DNA from: Marsupella aquatica
Taxonomy: Eukaryota > Marchantiophyta
Reading direction: 5' to 3'
Length of the DNA: 64,000 nucleotides
Assembly (NCBI GenBank): GCA_973895155.1
Contig: OZ316892.1
Location: 15,996,001 to 16,060,000 of the forward strand
The position numbers were made by a program, and so were the translations under genes. Shown one piece after another: positions 13,491 through 24,340 of the stretch; the stretch's first letter is position 1, and every line of letters starts with the position of its first letter. The notes under the pieces are model-generated. The model saw only the letters and a list, made by a program, of their open reading frames with translations. It ran no database searches and was not told the DNA's origin.

Positions 13491-14572
13491 CATGCCCATA
13501 AATTCTATACTAAATCCAAAATGATAATTCTAGTAACAAGGGTAGTGGATATTAAGAAAGGTTCAGGTGAAACTAAAATACTGTTAAACCCTACTTCACC
13601 ATACTTGCGGACCAACACATCACGGAAATTAGTTTTCTTACGACATATGATCCTAATATCTCCAAGAGAAAATGAAACAGGAATATCATCTGGACTCCCA
13701 TTCAAATCCATGACTTCAATAAAGGACAAAGATAATGCACTCCCACTCTTCTCGGTATGACACTACTGGGTATACTATTGGCTTGTTAGAAGCCATAACA
13801 GCAGTTGCAAACTGAGCTCCAAAATGATAGGTTAACTGTTGCCTCATGGATGGTTTGTCTAAAAGATGGACTCTAATCAAAAACGGATTACGAAGGGAAA
13901 GATCAGGGATAACTCTCTCTCCTGGATTCATGATGACTCTCCTATTCCTTTGCTATCCGGGCCAAAGGATGCCTCACTCCTAAATTCTCAAAGAAACCTT
14001 ATTCCCTAAGGTCCCATCTATAAGACTACCTCTCATTCCTTTGCTATCCAGGCCAAAGGACGCCCCACTACTATGTTTAAGGCGCAAAGAGCTTCACAAC
14101 CTTGAATGATAAACACTGCGGAATGAGAGGAGAGTGCCCCTCACCACTTTATTTATAGTGCACATCAAGAGGGCATGGATCAAGCCCAAGCACTTGGATG
14201 AAGGCCTTGAAGTGGCAAGCATCTAATACCTAAGAGTGTGTTAGTACTGTTCATAGTTGGTGAAACTACTTTTAGTAGGTGGAACTACCATGCGTTGGTA
14301 GAACTACTATGTGTTGGAGGACCTACTGTGCGTTGGTGGACCTACTGTGCATTGGTGGAACTACTGTGCGTTGGTGGACCTACTATGCATTGGTGGACCT
14401 ACTATGCGTTGGTGGACCTACTGTGCGTTGGTGGAACTACTGTAGTCCGTTAATATAGCTAAAGAATTTAATAAAGTTTAAATTTAATAATCTAACTACT
14501 AAACTACTTATATAATCTATAACCTATTAAAACAAATAATTTTTTTATAACTTAAGAGAAAATCACGACACA
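13491..14572 (-). repeat. Candidate 3' LTR region of gypsy-A
   Basis: On the minus strand the integrase ORF ending at 14624 is followed by a purine-rich tract (AGGTTTGGTAGGGGTGA) and then TGTGTCGTG at about 14572, the expected PPT-LTR junction of a Ty3/gypsy element. The LTR would extend leftward, but its far end is not defined because no second copy is present. It contains two copies of a ~37-bp motif 'cattcctttgctatccrggccaaaggaygcc' (13940-13980 and 14035-14075) and the 19-bp minisatellite. ORFs on either strand have no recognisable domain. Confidence 0.45.
14266..14450. repeat. 19-bp minisatellite
   Basis: About nine units of the type 'tactgtgcgttggtggacc' occur with alternation of gaac/gacc and gcgt/gcat. 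Since 19 is not a multiple of three, the ORF through it (14238-14453) cycles through three peptide versions and is not a real gene. Confidence 0.92.
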
Positions 14573-14623
14573 TCACCCCTACCAAACCTGTGCATCCTCC
14601 AGTATGCACCACACCTAGAATCA

Positions 14624-15589
14624 CTATATGTCTTCTTCATCTAAAGCCTCATAGTCGTCTAGTTCAAACTCTTCCTCTGTCACAAATCGAGTTCGTCGTT
14701 TAAACAATATCACTCGCTTTCCTGCATAGGGATTGCGATGAATTGCTCCATCAAGTTCTCTTACCACATATGTTGCATTAGGACGAACCTCCTCCACCAC
14801 AAATGGTCCTCTCCAACGACGTGCAAACTTCTTCAGAGTAGAATGTTGTTGTTCCAACCCTCCCTCATAGATCAAGACCCAATCTCCATTCTGGATGGGA
14901 ATTGGTCTCAAATGATGGGTCTTGTCAAATCGTCCTTTATTCTTCTCACGAGCCTCTTTTAGCCTTAATAACGCCTCATCAATCTTCTCCTTGGTCTGGC
15001 TAAAGTGGTCAATCCTTCGCTCCAGCAACTTTTCTTGGAAGATTCTATCTTGCCATTCAATCATCCTCCAACTCTGAACATTTTCCTCAATCGGCATCAA
15101 AGGTAAATGTCCAGAGACTAATTCGGCAGGCGTAATTCCTATTGTGGTAGTGCATGTCATTCGATCTGCCAAAAGAGCAAATGGTAGAAGATTGGGCCAA
15201 AGTGATGATTTTCCTCGGCAAGATTTCACCAAGGCATTCACAATCGGTGGATGCTCTCGCTCAATCTTTCCATTTCCTTCTGGGTTGTAGGCAGTAGTAA
15301 GTTTAAGCTTGATGTTGAATCGGTCAAAAAAATTTGTAGCCTCTTCAAAATTCAGCTCTCCTCTATCTTCTCTCATTTGCACAAAACAACCATGACGTGC
15401 TATAACGTCTTCAAGTATGAACCTGCATACTGCTTCTGTAGTGTTAGAGGTCAAAGCCCTTCCTTCAACATAGGAAGATAAATCTTCTCTTGCAAGGACA
15501 AGGTACTTTACCCCCCTAATTCCCCATGGCATGTGCACCACATCTACTGCCCACTGAAAATGTAAAGAAAGAGGACTAGTGAGATTAAG
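14624..15589 (-). pseudogene. Gypsy-A integrase, catalytic core and C-terminus (element's downstream part)
   Basis: This is the integrase of a Ty3/gypsy retrotransposon, which would join element cDNA to the host chromosome. The frame begins inside the domain at the insertion site (15589) and includes the first catalytic Asp (WAVDVVHMPWG), the second (EDRGELNFEEA) and Glu (GNGKIEREHPPIV). It then has the GPY-like region (RRWRGPFVVEEVRPNATY). The N-terminal H2C2 part lies 14 kb away at 29659-29931 because the 14-kb LTR element inserted between them. From 15589 to 14624 there is no in-frame stop. No chromodomain is seen; the end is acidic (EEEFELDDYEALDEEDI). Confidence 0.88.
15585..15589. repeat. 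Target-site duplication TTAAG (left copy)
   Basis: TTAAG immediately precedes the TGTGACG start of the LTR element and is repeated at 29654-29658, right after its terminal CA. A 5-bp duplication is typical of Ty3/gypsy integration. Confidence 0.95.
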
Positions 15590-15948
15590 TGTGACGCCGC
15601 CGGTACGACGGTTAATGAGTGATTCGGTCTAACTGCGCTCGGCACGCGTGTTAGGAGTGTCTTAGACCGCTATTATTAGCATAACGACAGTATTTAGGTA
15701 ATCATTATGGGTAGGATATCATTAGGCAATAAGGGGGAATTCAGGTTCGGACTGGCGGCTGGTCGCTATTCGCACACCCGAGTTACAAGCGTGGAGGGGC
15801 CCCTCCCTCGGGTCCGTATAACAAACTTAAGGAAGCGGCCACTGATACGCGCTGACTTAGACCGGCGGAGTGGCCGACACACCACAAGCGTGAGCGGTTC
15901 AGCCTATGGGCGTCGAGGAGACGTCGGGGGATCGACAAGCCCTCAAGG

Positions 15949-15955
15949 TATAAAA
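15949..15955 (+). promoter_or_regulatory. TATA box of the 5' LTR
   Basis: TATAAAA followed by GGGG lies 360 bp into the LTR and about 108 bp upstream of the first LTR ORF. The same element is conserved in the 3' LTR at 26026-26032. A start site some 30 bp downstream would make 15590 to about 15980 the U3 and place both LTR ORFs in the transcribed R/U5 part. Confidence 0.75.
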
Positions 15956-16056
15956 GGGGAGCCAACCCTTTGTAGTGCACCAGTCCATCAGTCCACGCGC
16001 CAGCTTCGACCCCAACTCTCTTGTTTGCTCTAAGTCGCCACTACTATCTCCTCTGA

Positions 16057-17034
16057 ATGTTGCACATGATCCTCTCCAGCTCGGCCATTCGATTCTGGAC
16101 GCAGTTCCTATCTACCGGAAGGCACTTGGCCGACTCATTGAAACACGCCAACCCGCGCCGATACAAAATCGAATGCGAGTACGAGAGAGCCATCCGCCTA
16201 GCAGGACGACACCACTACATCCTTAACTTTGACTACCCATCTCAGAGCGAGCTTTACCGACCAGCAGAGGTATCCGGCCACTTCTTCAACGGAGACAAAT
16301 ATATCGGGTTCTGGGAAGCATTGCTTCGGCTTCCGGACGAGGTCTTCAATATCCCGGGTACGATCGACTTGCAGCGACATCACTTCGACCACATCCCTGC
16401 TCAGGTTCGGGCTATCATCAACAGCGAGTCCAGCACTACCCGTTCGACAAGGTCGTCTGCACTCGCTTCGGAGAACTTCTACCAGCACCTACAGAGCTTC
16501 ATAGGAACTCGGCCAGCAACCAACATGACCAACTCAGTTGTACCCGCACCCGTACCCGTACCCATACAACCTCAGGCTCAGCTTCAGCTTCAGCCTCAGC
16601 CGCAGCCTAGCCAAACCCCACCACCGATAGCCCAGCCAGCACAAGTACGCTCCGTCATCAACGCTGTGGATCTTAGCGATGATGACGAGGCTACCCTACC
16701 CTTGACCAGGCGGCCCAGAGGAACAAGCGCTCAAGGGGCCGATACTATATCGTCCCCACCCCCTGCTCTGACCCCAGGAGCGGCCCCGGCAGACAACATG
16801 GTGACCGTGGCCGACCCGGGCCCGTTACTAACGGCAGTAGCACTACCCAGGCCCGATCGGGAGGATGGGGAGGTGTCACCTTCCCCGAGCCAGTCACGGG
16901 GGAAGAAGAGGAAGGAATCCACCACTGCATCCGGGTTACCGTTGGCCACGGTAGCCGTGGCCAAGGTGACGATGCACCGCATGGGGGAAAACATTCACAA
17001 AAAATCCTCCATCCCAAGCATGCGGTGTACCTGA
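16057..17034 (+). CDS. LTR-encoded ORF-A (325 aa), intact in 5' LTR
   Basis: The product is unknown. It starts at an ATG-less nominal codon near 16057 with ATG at 16066, downstream of the LTR TATA box. Residues 1-150 look globular and basic/aromatic (for example RHHYILNFDYPSQSELYRP and DKYIGFWEALLRLPDEVFNI). Residues 160-210 are Pro/Gln-rich (PVPVPIQPQAQ). The remainder is low-complexity with a nuclear-localisation-like RGKKRKE near residue 297. It ends overlapping ORF-B in the -1 frame by about 10 nt (17025-17034). The copy in the 3' LTR has a TAG in place of a Trp codon. It could be one cistron with ORF-B joined by frameshift or splicing, or an already broken single gene. No family is recognised. 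Confidence 0.6.
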   Translation: MLHMILSSSAIRFWTQFLSTGRHLADSLKHANPRRYKIECEYERAIRLAGRHHYILNFDYPSQSELYRPAEVSGHFFNGDKYIGFWEALLRLPDEVFNIPGTIDLQRHHFDHIPAQVRAIINSESSTTRSTRSSALASENFYQHLQSFIGTRPATNMTNSVVPAPVPVPIQPQAQLQLQPQPQPSQTPPPIAQPAQVRSVINAVDLSDDDEATLPLTRRPRGTSAQGADTISSPPPALTPGAAPADNMVTVADPGPLLTAVALPRPDREDGEVSPSPSQSRGKKRKESTTASGLPLATVAVAKVTMHRMGENIHKKSSIPSMRCT

Positions 17035-18696
17035 AGACTCAGGGATTCGAGCACCTCGCCTCCCTCCCCTGGAACACTTGCAGGTACTACGGGGAGGACA
17101 TGACGGAGTTCGTCAGGAATTATGATGATGCGCGTCAACATACTCGGCTGTGGGGAAGGAGTATGTCCCTCACGGAAGAACAGCTTAGGATGATCTTCGG
17201 GTTACCCGAAGGTGACCATCGAGTCGAATCACGGGCTCCCGGGGGCAAGGGAGCCAAGTACCAATCTTCAAGTTTTCCCTCAGAGGGAGCAGTGGACAAC
17301 GGGTTCGTGATGAAGACCTGCCTCATCCCCGAGATAGCTGAGCGTCTGGAGTTCCAAAGGTACGCCCTCCACATGATGGAACCCCGGGGGAGATCTCCGC
17401 CGCCCAGGTTATCCAGGTCGAGAACTATCGACCTAGGAGGTGGGCGTCGTACTTCGCTAAGAAATTCCATGAAGAGATGGAGCGGCGAAGGAAGACGTTG
17501 TACATTGGCGGGAAGGCGTATTTCGCTAGCCACATCGAGATCATTCTTGAGTGGTACGCCCGGTTTGATCGACGAACCCTTCCCCGTGTCAACGTTACAA
17601 AGCTGGTCCCAGCTAGGTGGGTTTTCCCGGCCTTGGAGAGATGGCCCCAGCCCGAGGCCCAAAGTCCAGCGGACACGCCAGCTTCACCCACCCCACCTCC
17701 ACAAGTAGCTGTAGTCGTAACCGAGGAGGTATCGGATGGGTCGGGTGTCGCAACCGTGATGCAACCCAACAGGCCGGGCTATGTACAGAAGTCGGTACGG
17801 CGGAGGTCTTACCCGAGCCCGGTTCTCCCAAAGACCCACCGGTGGCTATTCCGGAGAACCGGACATTGCTACAGGAGGACGCTCCAGCCCCTTCCAACGT
17901 TACGTCCCCAGGGCTGGACGTCACTGCCCCGGCCCCCGCGCGTGTTGACGTCTGCCCGTGCCCAACTCCGGACAGGCACAACCTGGACCACCCAAAACTC
18001 TTTGTACCGGGTACATTTTTGAATGGGCTTCTGGGAGATTTCTCTCATCAAATTTCTCGGGATACCGGGGAGTTCATGGCCCGGAAGGTAGCCTGTTTCT
18101 TCAATCAGGAGTTGGTTGCCGCAGTAAAGGCAGGTCGGGCCCAGTCAGAGGCCCTTCAGAGGATAGAGCGGTACCGGGTGGAGTCCGTGTACCTAAAGAA
18201 CGAAGTTGCGGCTCAAGAGGCTGAGCTTTGGCAACTACGACCCAAGGTTGCAGCCGCCGATGAGTTGTTAGCAAAGGTGCACGCTCTTACCGCCCTAGCC
18301 GAACAGGCCAAAGCTGGGAACGAGGCCGAGATTACATGACTCCGGAACCAGATTGACAGTTTGAAGAATCAAACTGTCACCTGGCAAAAAGACCTGGAGG
18401 AGGCCGAGGAACGGGCCCAATGGGACACAACAGAGATAGCCACGCTGCAGGCCGAGGTGGCGCGGCTCCAAACCGAGGCCGAGAAGCAGGACCAGCTGGC
18501 GGGTAAACTGACAAGTGACGCCCAGCAATTGGAGGAGGCTTGTCAGGAGGCAGTAGAGGAGACGGACGCGGCAAGGCGAGAGAATGAATCTCTGCTGGAC
18601 CAGGTCCAGCTCCTCAAGGCGGACAATGACAGGCTTCGAAGGCAGCGGGATGGCCGCTCCCATTCAGGCGGCTCTGGCAAGCGTGCCAGGCATTAG
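17025..18696 (+). pseudogene. LTR-encoded ORF-B, broken copy in 5' LTR
   Basis: This copy matches the intact ORF-B of the 3' LTR (27099-28715) but has a one-G loss in a G run (17386-17390, five Gs instead of six), a one-T loss near 17756, and a CGA-to-TGA stop at 18337-18339. Coding similarity resumes through 18361-18696 and reaches what is probably the original C-terminus (RQRDGRSHSGGSGKRARH), which the 3' LTR copy lacks. Confidence 0.8.
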
Positions 18697-19605
18697 CGGC
18701 GGAGTAGGAATAGATTAGGATTAGGACTAGCTTAGTCAGGCTCTTGGGACAGGCACCTGCCTTAGGTACAGCATCGCTGCCGTGCTGTCCAGCCTGCGTA
18801 GATTAGGATCTTCTAATAAGACACAGCCGTTTCCGGCCTGACTGTTAGCTTAGTTAGGACCTTAGTCAGTGAATCTTCGGCGAGAGGACACCCCGTCCCT
18901 CGGCCCTTAGTATTTAGTGCACCCCTCGGTAGAGGCAGGGGGGTTTTTTAGTTGCAAAGTTGGGCATCCGCGGTATGTGCGGGGAGTCCCGACCTCTGGG
19001 AATGAAAGAGTACCAAGGGGAGGGGGTAGGACTAAGCTCGTCGGGCGAGTGCGGAGCCGGGCTCCGTTGTAGTGTGCACCCTCGGCCTTGAACCTGTTCA
19101 TTCCGGGGCTGTCGGGTCAACTAAGTGTACGCATATGTTCCCTTTGTAGTAAAATCCTTTCTCATCATTTTCCTTCGTGTAAATCGAGATTGTATGCATG
19201 TGCGCGTGTATGTGTGTGGGTTTCTCGTATATGGGTGGCAGCGCCAGGCCAAACGCACTACCCGAGACGTGCACAGGGTGCAGCCTGTGGGTAAGTGGTT
19301 GCGAGCATGGGTTGAGGACCTGTATCATCGAATCCGGATCAAAGGCGGACAGCACGAAGGCTTAGAAGCCCTTAAGCCGGGGTTGATCCTGCTATCGACT
19401 AAGGTACGTTCCGGCGGCGGAACACAAACCATACCTAGGAGGTGTCCGTATTTAGCAGTATGCGCACTTAGCGCTAGTTTACGAGAATAAGGTGCATTAC
19501 GTGCTTCCCTTCCTGCCCGAACCCTCAGATTTACGAGGGATGTGCCCGTCTAAGCTGAAGTCTGAGTTAAGGCCGCAGCCGATGACGTGACATAGCCTTT
19601 GTTTT

Positions 19606-19623
19606 TGGCGCTAGATGGAGGGG
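19606..19623 (+). promoter_or_regulatory. Candidate primer-binding site
   Basis: TGGCGCTAGATGGAGGGG begins 13 nt after the 5' LTR. A PBS starts with TGG because it pairs with the CCA end of a tRNA. The primer tRNA was not assigned. Confidence 0.6.
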
Positions 19624-19716
19624 GCACTCTACATATCATAGAGGGGAGACATGTGCGTATTCACCTAGGCAGGATACATCAGGACGTAGTACTAACCATC
19701 GCATTTATATGAGTAA

Positions 19717-21627
19717 ATGCCCGTCACTCGTTCTCAAGCAGCTTACTTGAGGAGATTGACCAGCGAACGAGAAAGTGCAACCACGACAAGTTCCGATTCT
19801 TCGGACTCGGAAGACTCGCACTCGCCCCGACGTATGAACATACCCCCGGGACCTTCGGGGTCCGGTTCGACCGGTCCTCCTGCGGTTCCACCACCACCAC
19901 CAGCACCACCACCTATGGCAGCCGCTCCACCGATGGCCCGCGCTGCTCAAGCTCCTCCACAAATATCGCAACGATCGCGATTTCATTATCGACCTTTCAA
20001 GGGGCGTCATGGGGATGATCCGGATGAATGGTTGGATGAGTTTGAAGCCACTGCTAAAGCTAATGGGGAAGACGCCATTAAGCTAACCGTCCTCCCGGGA
20101 GTGATGCGGGGAGAAGCTCGTCCATGGTACAACTCGTTGCCACCCAGAACTACATGGGCACAATTCCAAGCTGCATTGCTGCAGGAGTTTCGTGCCATTG
20201 GATCGGAACAGCGTTCTCTATTAAAGATTGGCCAGATTCGCATGGGAAAGAAGGAGTCCCTGCGGAAGTTCATTCAGAAGTTTCAGAAACTTGCGGCCAA
20301 GATCCGGCCCAGGCCGGGAGACGCGCTCCAGCTTACATGGTTCCTTCATGGTTTGCCCACGAATATGCAATTCTGGGTACGCCAGAATAATCCGATTTCA
20401 ATGCAGGCGGCCATAGCATGTGCCGAAACTTACCGGGAGTCCACCTATAACTCCCGGCGGAGCCAGCGAGCACGCCGCAAGAAGGGTAAGTACGAGACCT
20501 TCAGTGATAGTGACTCCAAATCGGACGAGAGGAAGAAGAAACGCAAGAAGAAAAAGAAACATCGTTCGACCTCGTCCAACTCGGAGACGGAATCCAGTTC
20601 GGATTCAGCTTCAAGCACCGGATCCTCTACCTCCAGTTCATCAGGAAGTGACTTGGAGAGCGAAAGCCGGAGAAAAAAGAAGAAGAGACGAGTGAAGAAG
20701 GAGGGGAAGATCAAACCCCGGGCGCGGAGAACGATACCAGATCCAAAGGCTGCCGAAGCAGACAAGCTGAACGAAATCACGGATTGACTCAAAGCACTGT
20801 CAGTACATCTTGCGGAAAAGCCGGTGGAGAAGAAGAAGCCATCTGAGATTCGAGCCCATGCGTGGTGTTCAAAGTGCTTCCAATCCGGCCATGTGGTGCA
20901 GGAATGCCCAAGGTGGAAGAATCGAGTTCACCAAGTAGAGTTGGATGATGTTGACAACCCGGGTCCCGAATCGGAGTCCACAGAGTATTTCTTTGAGGAC
21001 CCTCCTGATTCCGTGTACCAGATTTCAACGGTAGGTCCGCGTAATTTAGCGAGTAGAACTGCGTACCCCTACCCAAACAATGGCCGGAGTTTCCAGGTTA
21101 TCAGTAACCCGAGCATCCCTCCTAAGCCAGGGATTTGGCGATCCCCGGTTTGTTATAACTGTGAAAAGCCAGGACACTTTGCAAGGGAATGCACCGAACG
21201 AAGACGTCAGGGAGATGGCCGAGGCACCCCACTATGTCAAGTCTGCAAAACAGAGGCTCATTCCACGGCCAACTATCCGTTGGTAATCGCTGCTCGAACA
21301 AGCGCAGCTAGACCGGCCCAGGCTGGACCGACCATGAGCGATGCAGTCGTCCAAATGATTGCTGTAGAATGGCAAGATGACAACACCGAGTGGGTGAATT
21401 TGGTGGACGTAGCAGAGCACCCTGATCCATTGGATGAGGCCGAGTGCTACCAAGTGTCGACAAGGGCCGAACGGAAGGAAGAGAAGACGGAGGAGAAACG
21501 AAGGAAAAAGCAAGATACTACTCCGGTGCAGCCAGCGATAGATATACCCCCGGAAAAGGACGATGACTACCGACGGGACGACCCGAAGTTATTTTTCCCC
21601 CGCATCGAAGAATTGGTAAAGAAATAG
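19717..21627 (+). pseudogene. Gag of the 14-kb element (one in-frame TGA)
   Basis: Gag forms the virus-like particle and packages element RNA. The ATG at 19717 gives MPVTRSQ, then an acidic/Pro-rich segment, then a Retrotrans_gag domain at about residues 88-240 (GDDPDEWLDEFEATAKANGE, WYNSLPPRTTWAQFQAALLQ). A Lys/Arg-Ser tract follows (KKKRKKKKKHRSTSS). A TGA at 20785-20787 interrupts the frame, which continues into CCHC zinc knuckles at 20866 (CSKCFQSGHVVQEC) and 21151 (CYNCEKPGHFAREC). A third knuckle at 21235 has its last Cys changed to Tyr (CQVCKTEAHSTANY). The stop lies exactly between the capsid-like and nucleocapsid-like parts. A TAG at 21625 separates it from pol in the same frame. Confidence 0.88.
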
Positions 21628-22410
21628 CTGGAGGCCTACGAAGCTCAGGAATACCAGAAGGCAATCGATAAGGACATCAAAGCAACCGAGACCGCCCGGC
21701 GCCAGGAGCAAGAGAAGCAAGAGGAAGCCAAGCTGTAGCCGAAAGAGGATAAAAAGGAGAACTACGATATTAAGGAAGACGTGAAGAGTTGCCCGGTTAC
21801 AGCGACGGTGGGGCAACTGCTGCAGAACAACCCACAGTACAGACGGCAACTAAGGGAGTTGCTCATGGGTCGCCGAAGGAGGAGACTACCCCGAGTTGGG
21901 ATCGCGGACTGCAACATGATATGCGAGGACCTTGGAGCGCCGAACATCTCGATCGAAATTAATAATTGTACCATCAAGATGGTTCTTGTAGACGGAGGAG
22001 CAGGAGTCAACATCATGACTGAAGAAATGTCAGTCAAGTTAGGATACCTCACGTATCAACCCACAGCCTGAGCTATCAGATTAGCAAACAGGGCAAGGGT
22101 CCTCCCATTAGGCACGCTCACACGAGTGCTCACTCTGGTGGGAGGGGTGGAGTTCTATCTCAACTTCCTAGTTATGAGGCCGGTTCGTCCCTCCTCTTAC
22201 CCGGTTCTTCTGGGCAGGCCGTGGCTGTACGGTGGCCGCGTAGTCACGGATTGGGGAAAGACGGAGCTACGGTTCGGGGAACCCACCGTACGGGTATCAT
22301 GGGCAATGGACGATTATCAAGGAGAAACCCCACAAGGACCCGAGGAATATGATTCGGAGACCTCGGAGGAAGAGGAACTCAATATGATTGAACTCATCTC
22401 GTCCCTGTCC
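21628..22410 (+). pseudogene. Protease region of pol, with DGG active-site motif
   Basis: This region continues the gag frame after TAG at 21625-21627, with further stops TAG at 21736-21738 and TGA at 22069-22071. The retropepsin signature is KMVLVDGGAGVNIM (catalytic Asp codon 21991-21993). The usual Asp-Thr/Ser-Gly is Asp-Gly-Gly here. A downstream segment (VLLGRPWLYGGRVV) is the expected second protease strand and ends before an acidic linker. Upstream lies a basic helix (NPQYRRQLRELL). Processing activity cannot be judged from this broken copy. Confidence 0.75.
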
Positions 22411-24072
22411 GAGGAAGATGTCTTCAGAGTTGAAGCAACCCGCGAAACACATCTCCTAAATTACCCGAGGGCTGCCATTGAGTCCACCCCAAGCACATCC
22501 ACTGCCGGGGATGAGGAAACGCACGAACAACTCGTCGAGACGGAGGACACGGCTCCAGCTAAGCAGGGAGCCGAGGCTGCTTCTACCGTTGCAGAGCCTC
22601 GTGACCACGAACCAGCCCAACAACCGCCCGAGGCTGAAAACTCGAGACCGAGACATAAGAAACGAGTCTCATGGGATCCGTCCATTCCTCAATTGGAGGA
22701 AGTAACTCCAATCCCGAGACCAATCCCGGTTCCACCCATGTACGGAGGAGTTCGGTTAGCCGAGCTTGATGCGAGCCTGGACCCGAGCCTGCGAAACCAG
22801 GTTGAAGTCATCAGAAAGGAGCACTACCGGAAGTACACCATTGGGATGGACAAATCTTTTAACCTGGGCTACGCTCTGACAGGGGAGGCTGAAAAATCCA
22901 TCCAAGCTTTGCTCAAGGAATATGAAGATGTGTTTGCATGGAGTCATCATGATTTAACAGGCGTCTCCCCCGAGTTGGGAGAACACACGATCGATCTGAA
23001 CCTAGGAGCCCATGCGGTACGGCAGCGACAACGTCGCATGAACCCGAGGTACTCCATCTTAGTGAAAGAGGAAATTGATCATCTCCTCGCCGCCGATATC
23101 ATCTACCCGGTAATGGCCAGCGACTGGGTCTCTCCCATTGTCATTGTACCAAAGAAGGGAGGTACGGATGGAAAACCTAAGATTCATATTTGTCAGGACT
23201 ACCGTAAGCTGAACGACGCAACCCGCAAAGACCATTACCCATTACCATTCACGGATATGGTTCTAGATATGGTAGCCCGAAATGAAATCTATACATTTCT
23301 TGACGGGTATTTAGGTTATAACCAAATCTGGATTCGCCTCGCGGATCAGCTCAAAACAACTTTCACTACGGAGTGGGGGACTCTCGCATTTTGGAGGATG
23401 CCTTTCGGTCTGTGTAACGCCCCGGCCATGTTTCAGCGCCTGATGATGAATATCTTCCATGATTTCCTACGGGAATTTCTGGAGATATTTATCGATGACT
23501 TTGCCATCTTCGAAACCGTTGCCATGCACCCCGAACACCTAAGACGAACGTTGCAACGATGCCGAGATGTCAACCTCAAACTACATCCCGCTAAATGCTT
23601 CTTCGGGGTAGAGGAGGGGGTGTTACTCAGGCATCGTGTGTCCAAACGGGGCATTGAGGTGGACCAAGATAAAGTTGCGGCCTGGATGGCAGTGGTGTTC
23701 CCCATGGATCAAAAAGTAGTACAATCCTTCTTGGGCTGCGTAGGGTATTACCGTCGGTTCATTAAAGATTTTGCTAAAATAGCTTTGCCCCTAACAGAGA
23801 TGATGAAAAAGGATGCGGTGATCGAGGAGACCCCAAGGAGACGGTTGCTTTCAAAGAACTCCGTAAAAGACTCACCACCGCACCTATCATGGTCACTCCG
23901 AACTGGAACAAGGAGTTCCATGTGTATGTCGACGTGTCAGGGTTCTGTATCGGGTCTGTGCTTAGTCAGCTTGATACAGACGGACACGATCACCCCATCT
24001 ACTTTGCTAGCCGACAATTATTCACAGCCGAAAAAAGTTATTCCCCCACGGATCGAGAGGCACTGGGCATAA
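22411..24072 (+). pseudogene. Reverse transcriptase of the 14-kb element
   Basis: RT copies element RNA into DNA. The frame continues from the protease without a stop. After an acidic linker come the RT fingers and palm (SDWVSPIVIVPKKGG, CQDYRKLNDATRKDHYPLPF, FLDGYLGYNQIW), RMPFGLCNAPAMFQRLM, and the active site FIDDFAIF with catalytic Asp codons at 23494-23499. The usual first residue of YVDD/FMDD is Phe here, a common variant. The thumb/connection (FLGCVGYYRRFIKDFAKIAL) follows. Around 23830-23860 a frameshift moves the reading into the frame that starts at 23889, so 23860-24072 in this frame is not real protein. Confidence 0.9.
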
Positions 24073-24340
24073 TCTACTCATGTAAGAAGTTCCGGCACTA
24101 TCTGCTCGGCTACAAGGTCATCTTCCACACGGATCACGACAGCCTGAAGTACATGGTTAACAAAGCAGACGTAACGGGATGGATAGCCCGTTGGGTGCTA
24201 CTTCTCCAGGAATTTAACTACGAAGTTCGGGTTCGGCCAGGAAAGGCACACCTCAATGCCGACTTCTTTTCACGGCTGGACGGCGTACCAGTCGATCAGC
24301 CAATTGATGATATTTTTCCGGATGAGGAGTTGTTCCACGT
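23840..24340 (+). pseudogene. RNase H of the 14-kb element
   Basis: RNase H removes the RNA template during reverse transcription. After the frameshift the sequence reads KELRKRLTTAPIMVTPNWNK, then VYVDVSGFCIGSVLSQ (first catalytic Asp at 23931-23933), SYSPTDREALGIIYSCKKFR (catalytic Glu), and HTDHDSLKYM (third Asp). This is a normal Ty3/gypsy RNase H layout. A second (archaeal-type) RNase H, known in some Tat elements, was not recognised. Confidence 0.88.

Larger units (their letters stand above)
15590..19592 (+). repeat. 5' LTR (4003 bp)
   Basis: The LTR begins TGTGACGCCG and ends GATGACGTGACA. It is the counterpart of 25668-29653, with scattered transitions and short indels; for example it has about 15 bp (near 19343) missing from the 3' LTR. 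It contains a TATA box at 15949 and coding region 16057-18696. The stretch 18697-19592 has no ORF of note; 'aataag' at 18817 and 19484 are weak candidates for a poly(A) signal. Confidence 0.95.

Noticed and set aside
14238-14453. Trp/Leu-rich repeat protein
   Set aside because: 19-bp minisatellite; the frame cycles by unit length.
16198-18663. Minus-strand ORFs in the LTRs (for example 17135-17662 and 17613-17981)
   Set aside because: Shadows of ORF-A/ORF-B in GC-rich DNA; the plus-strand frames are conserved between LTRs and show domain-like structure.
20445-20792. Minus-strand 115-codon ORF opposite gag
   Set aside because: Antisense of the Lys/Ser-rich gag tract.
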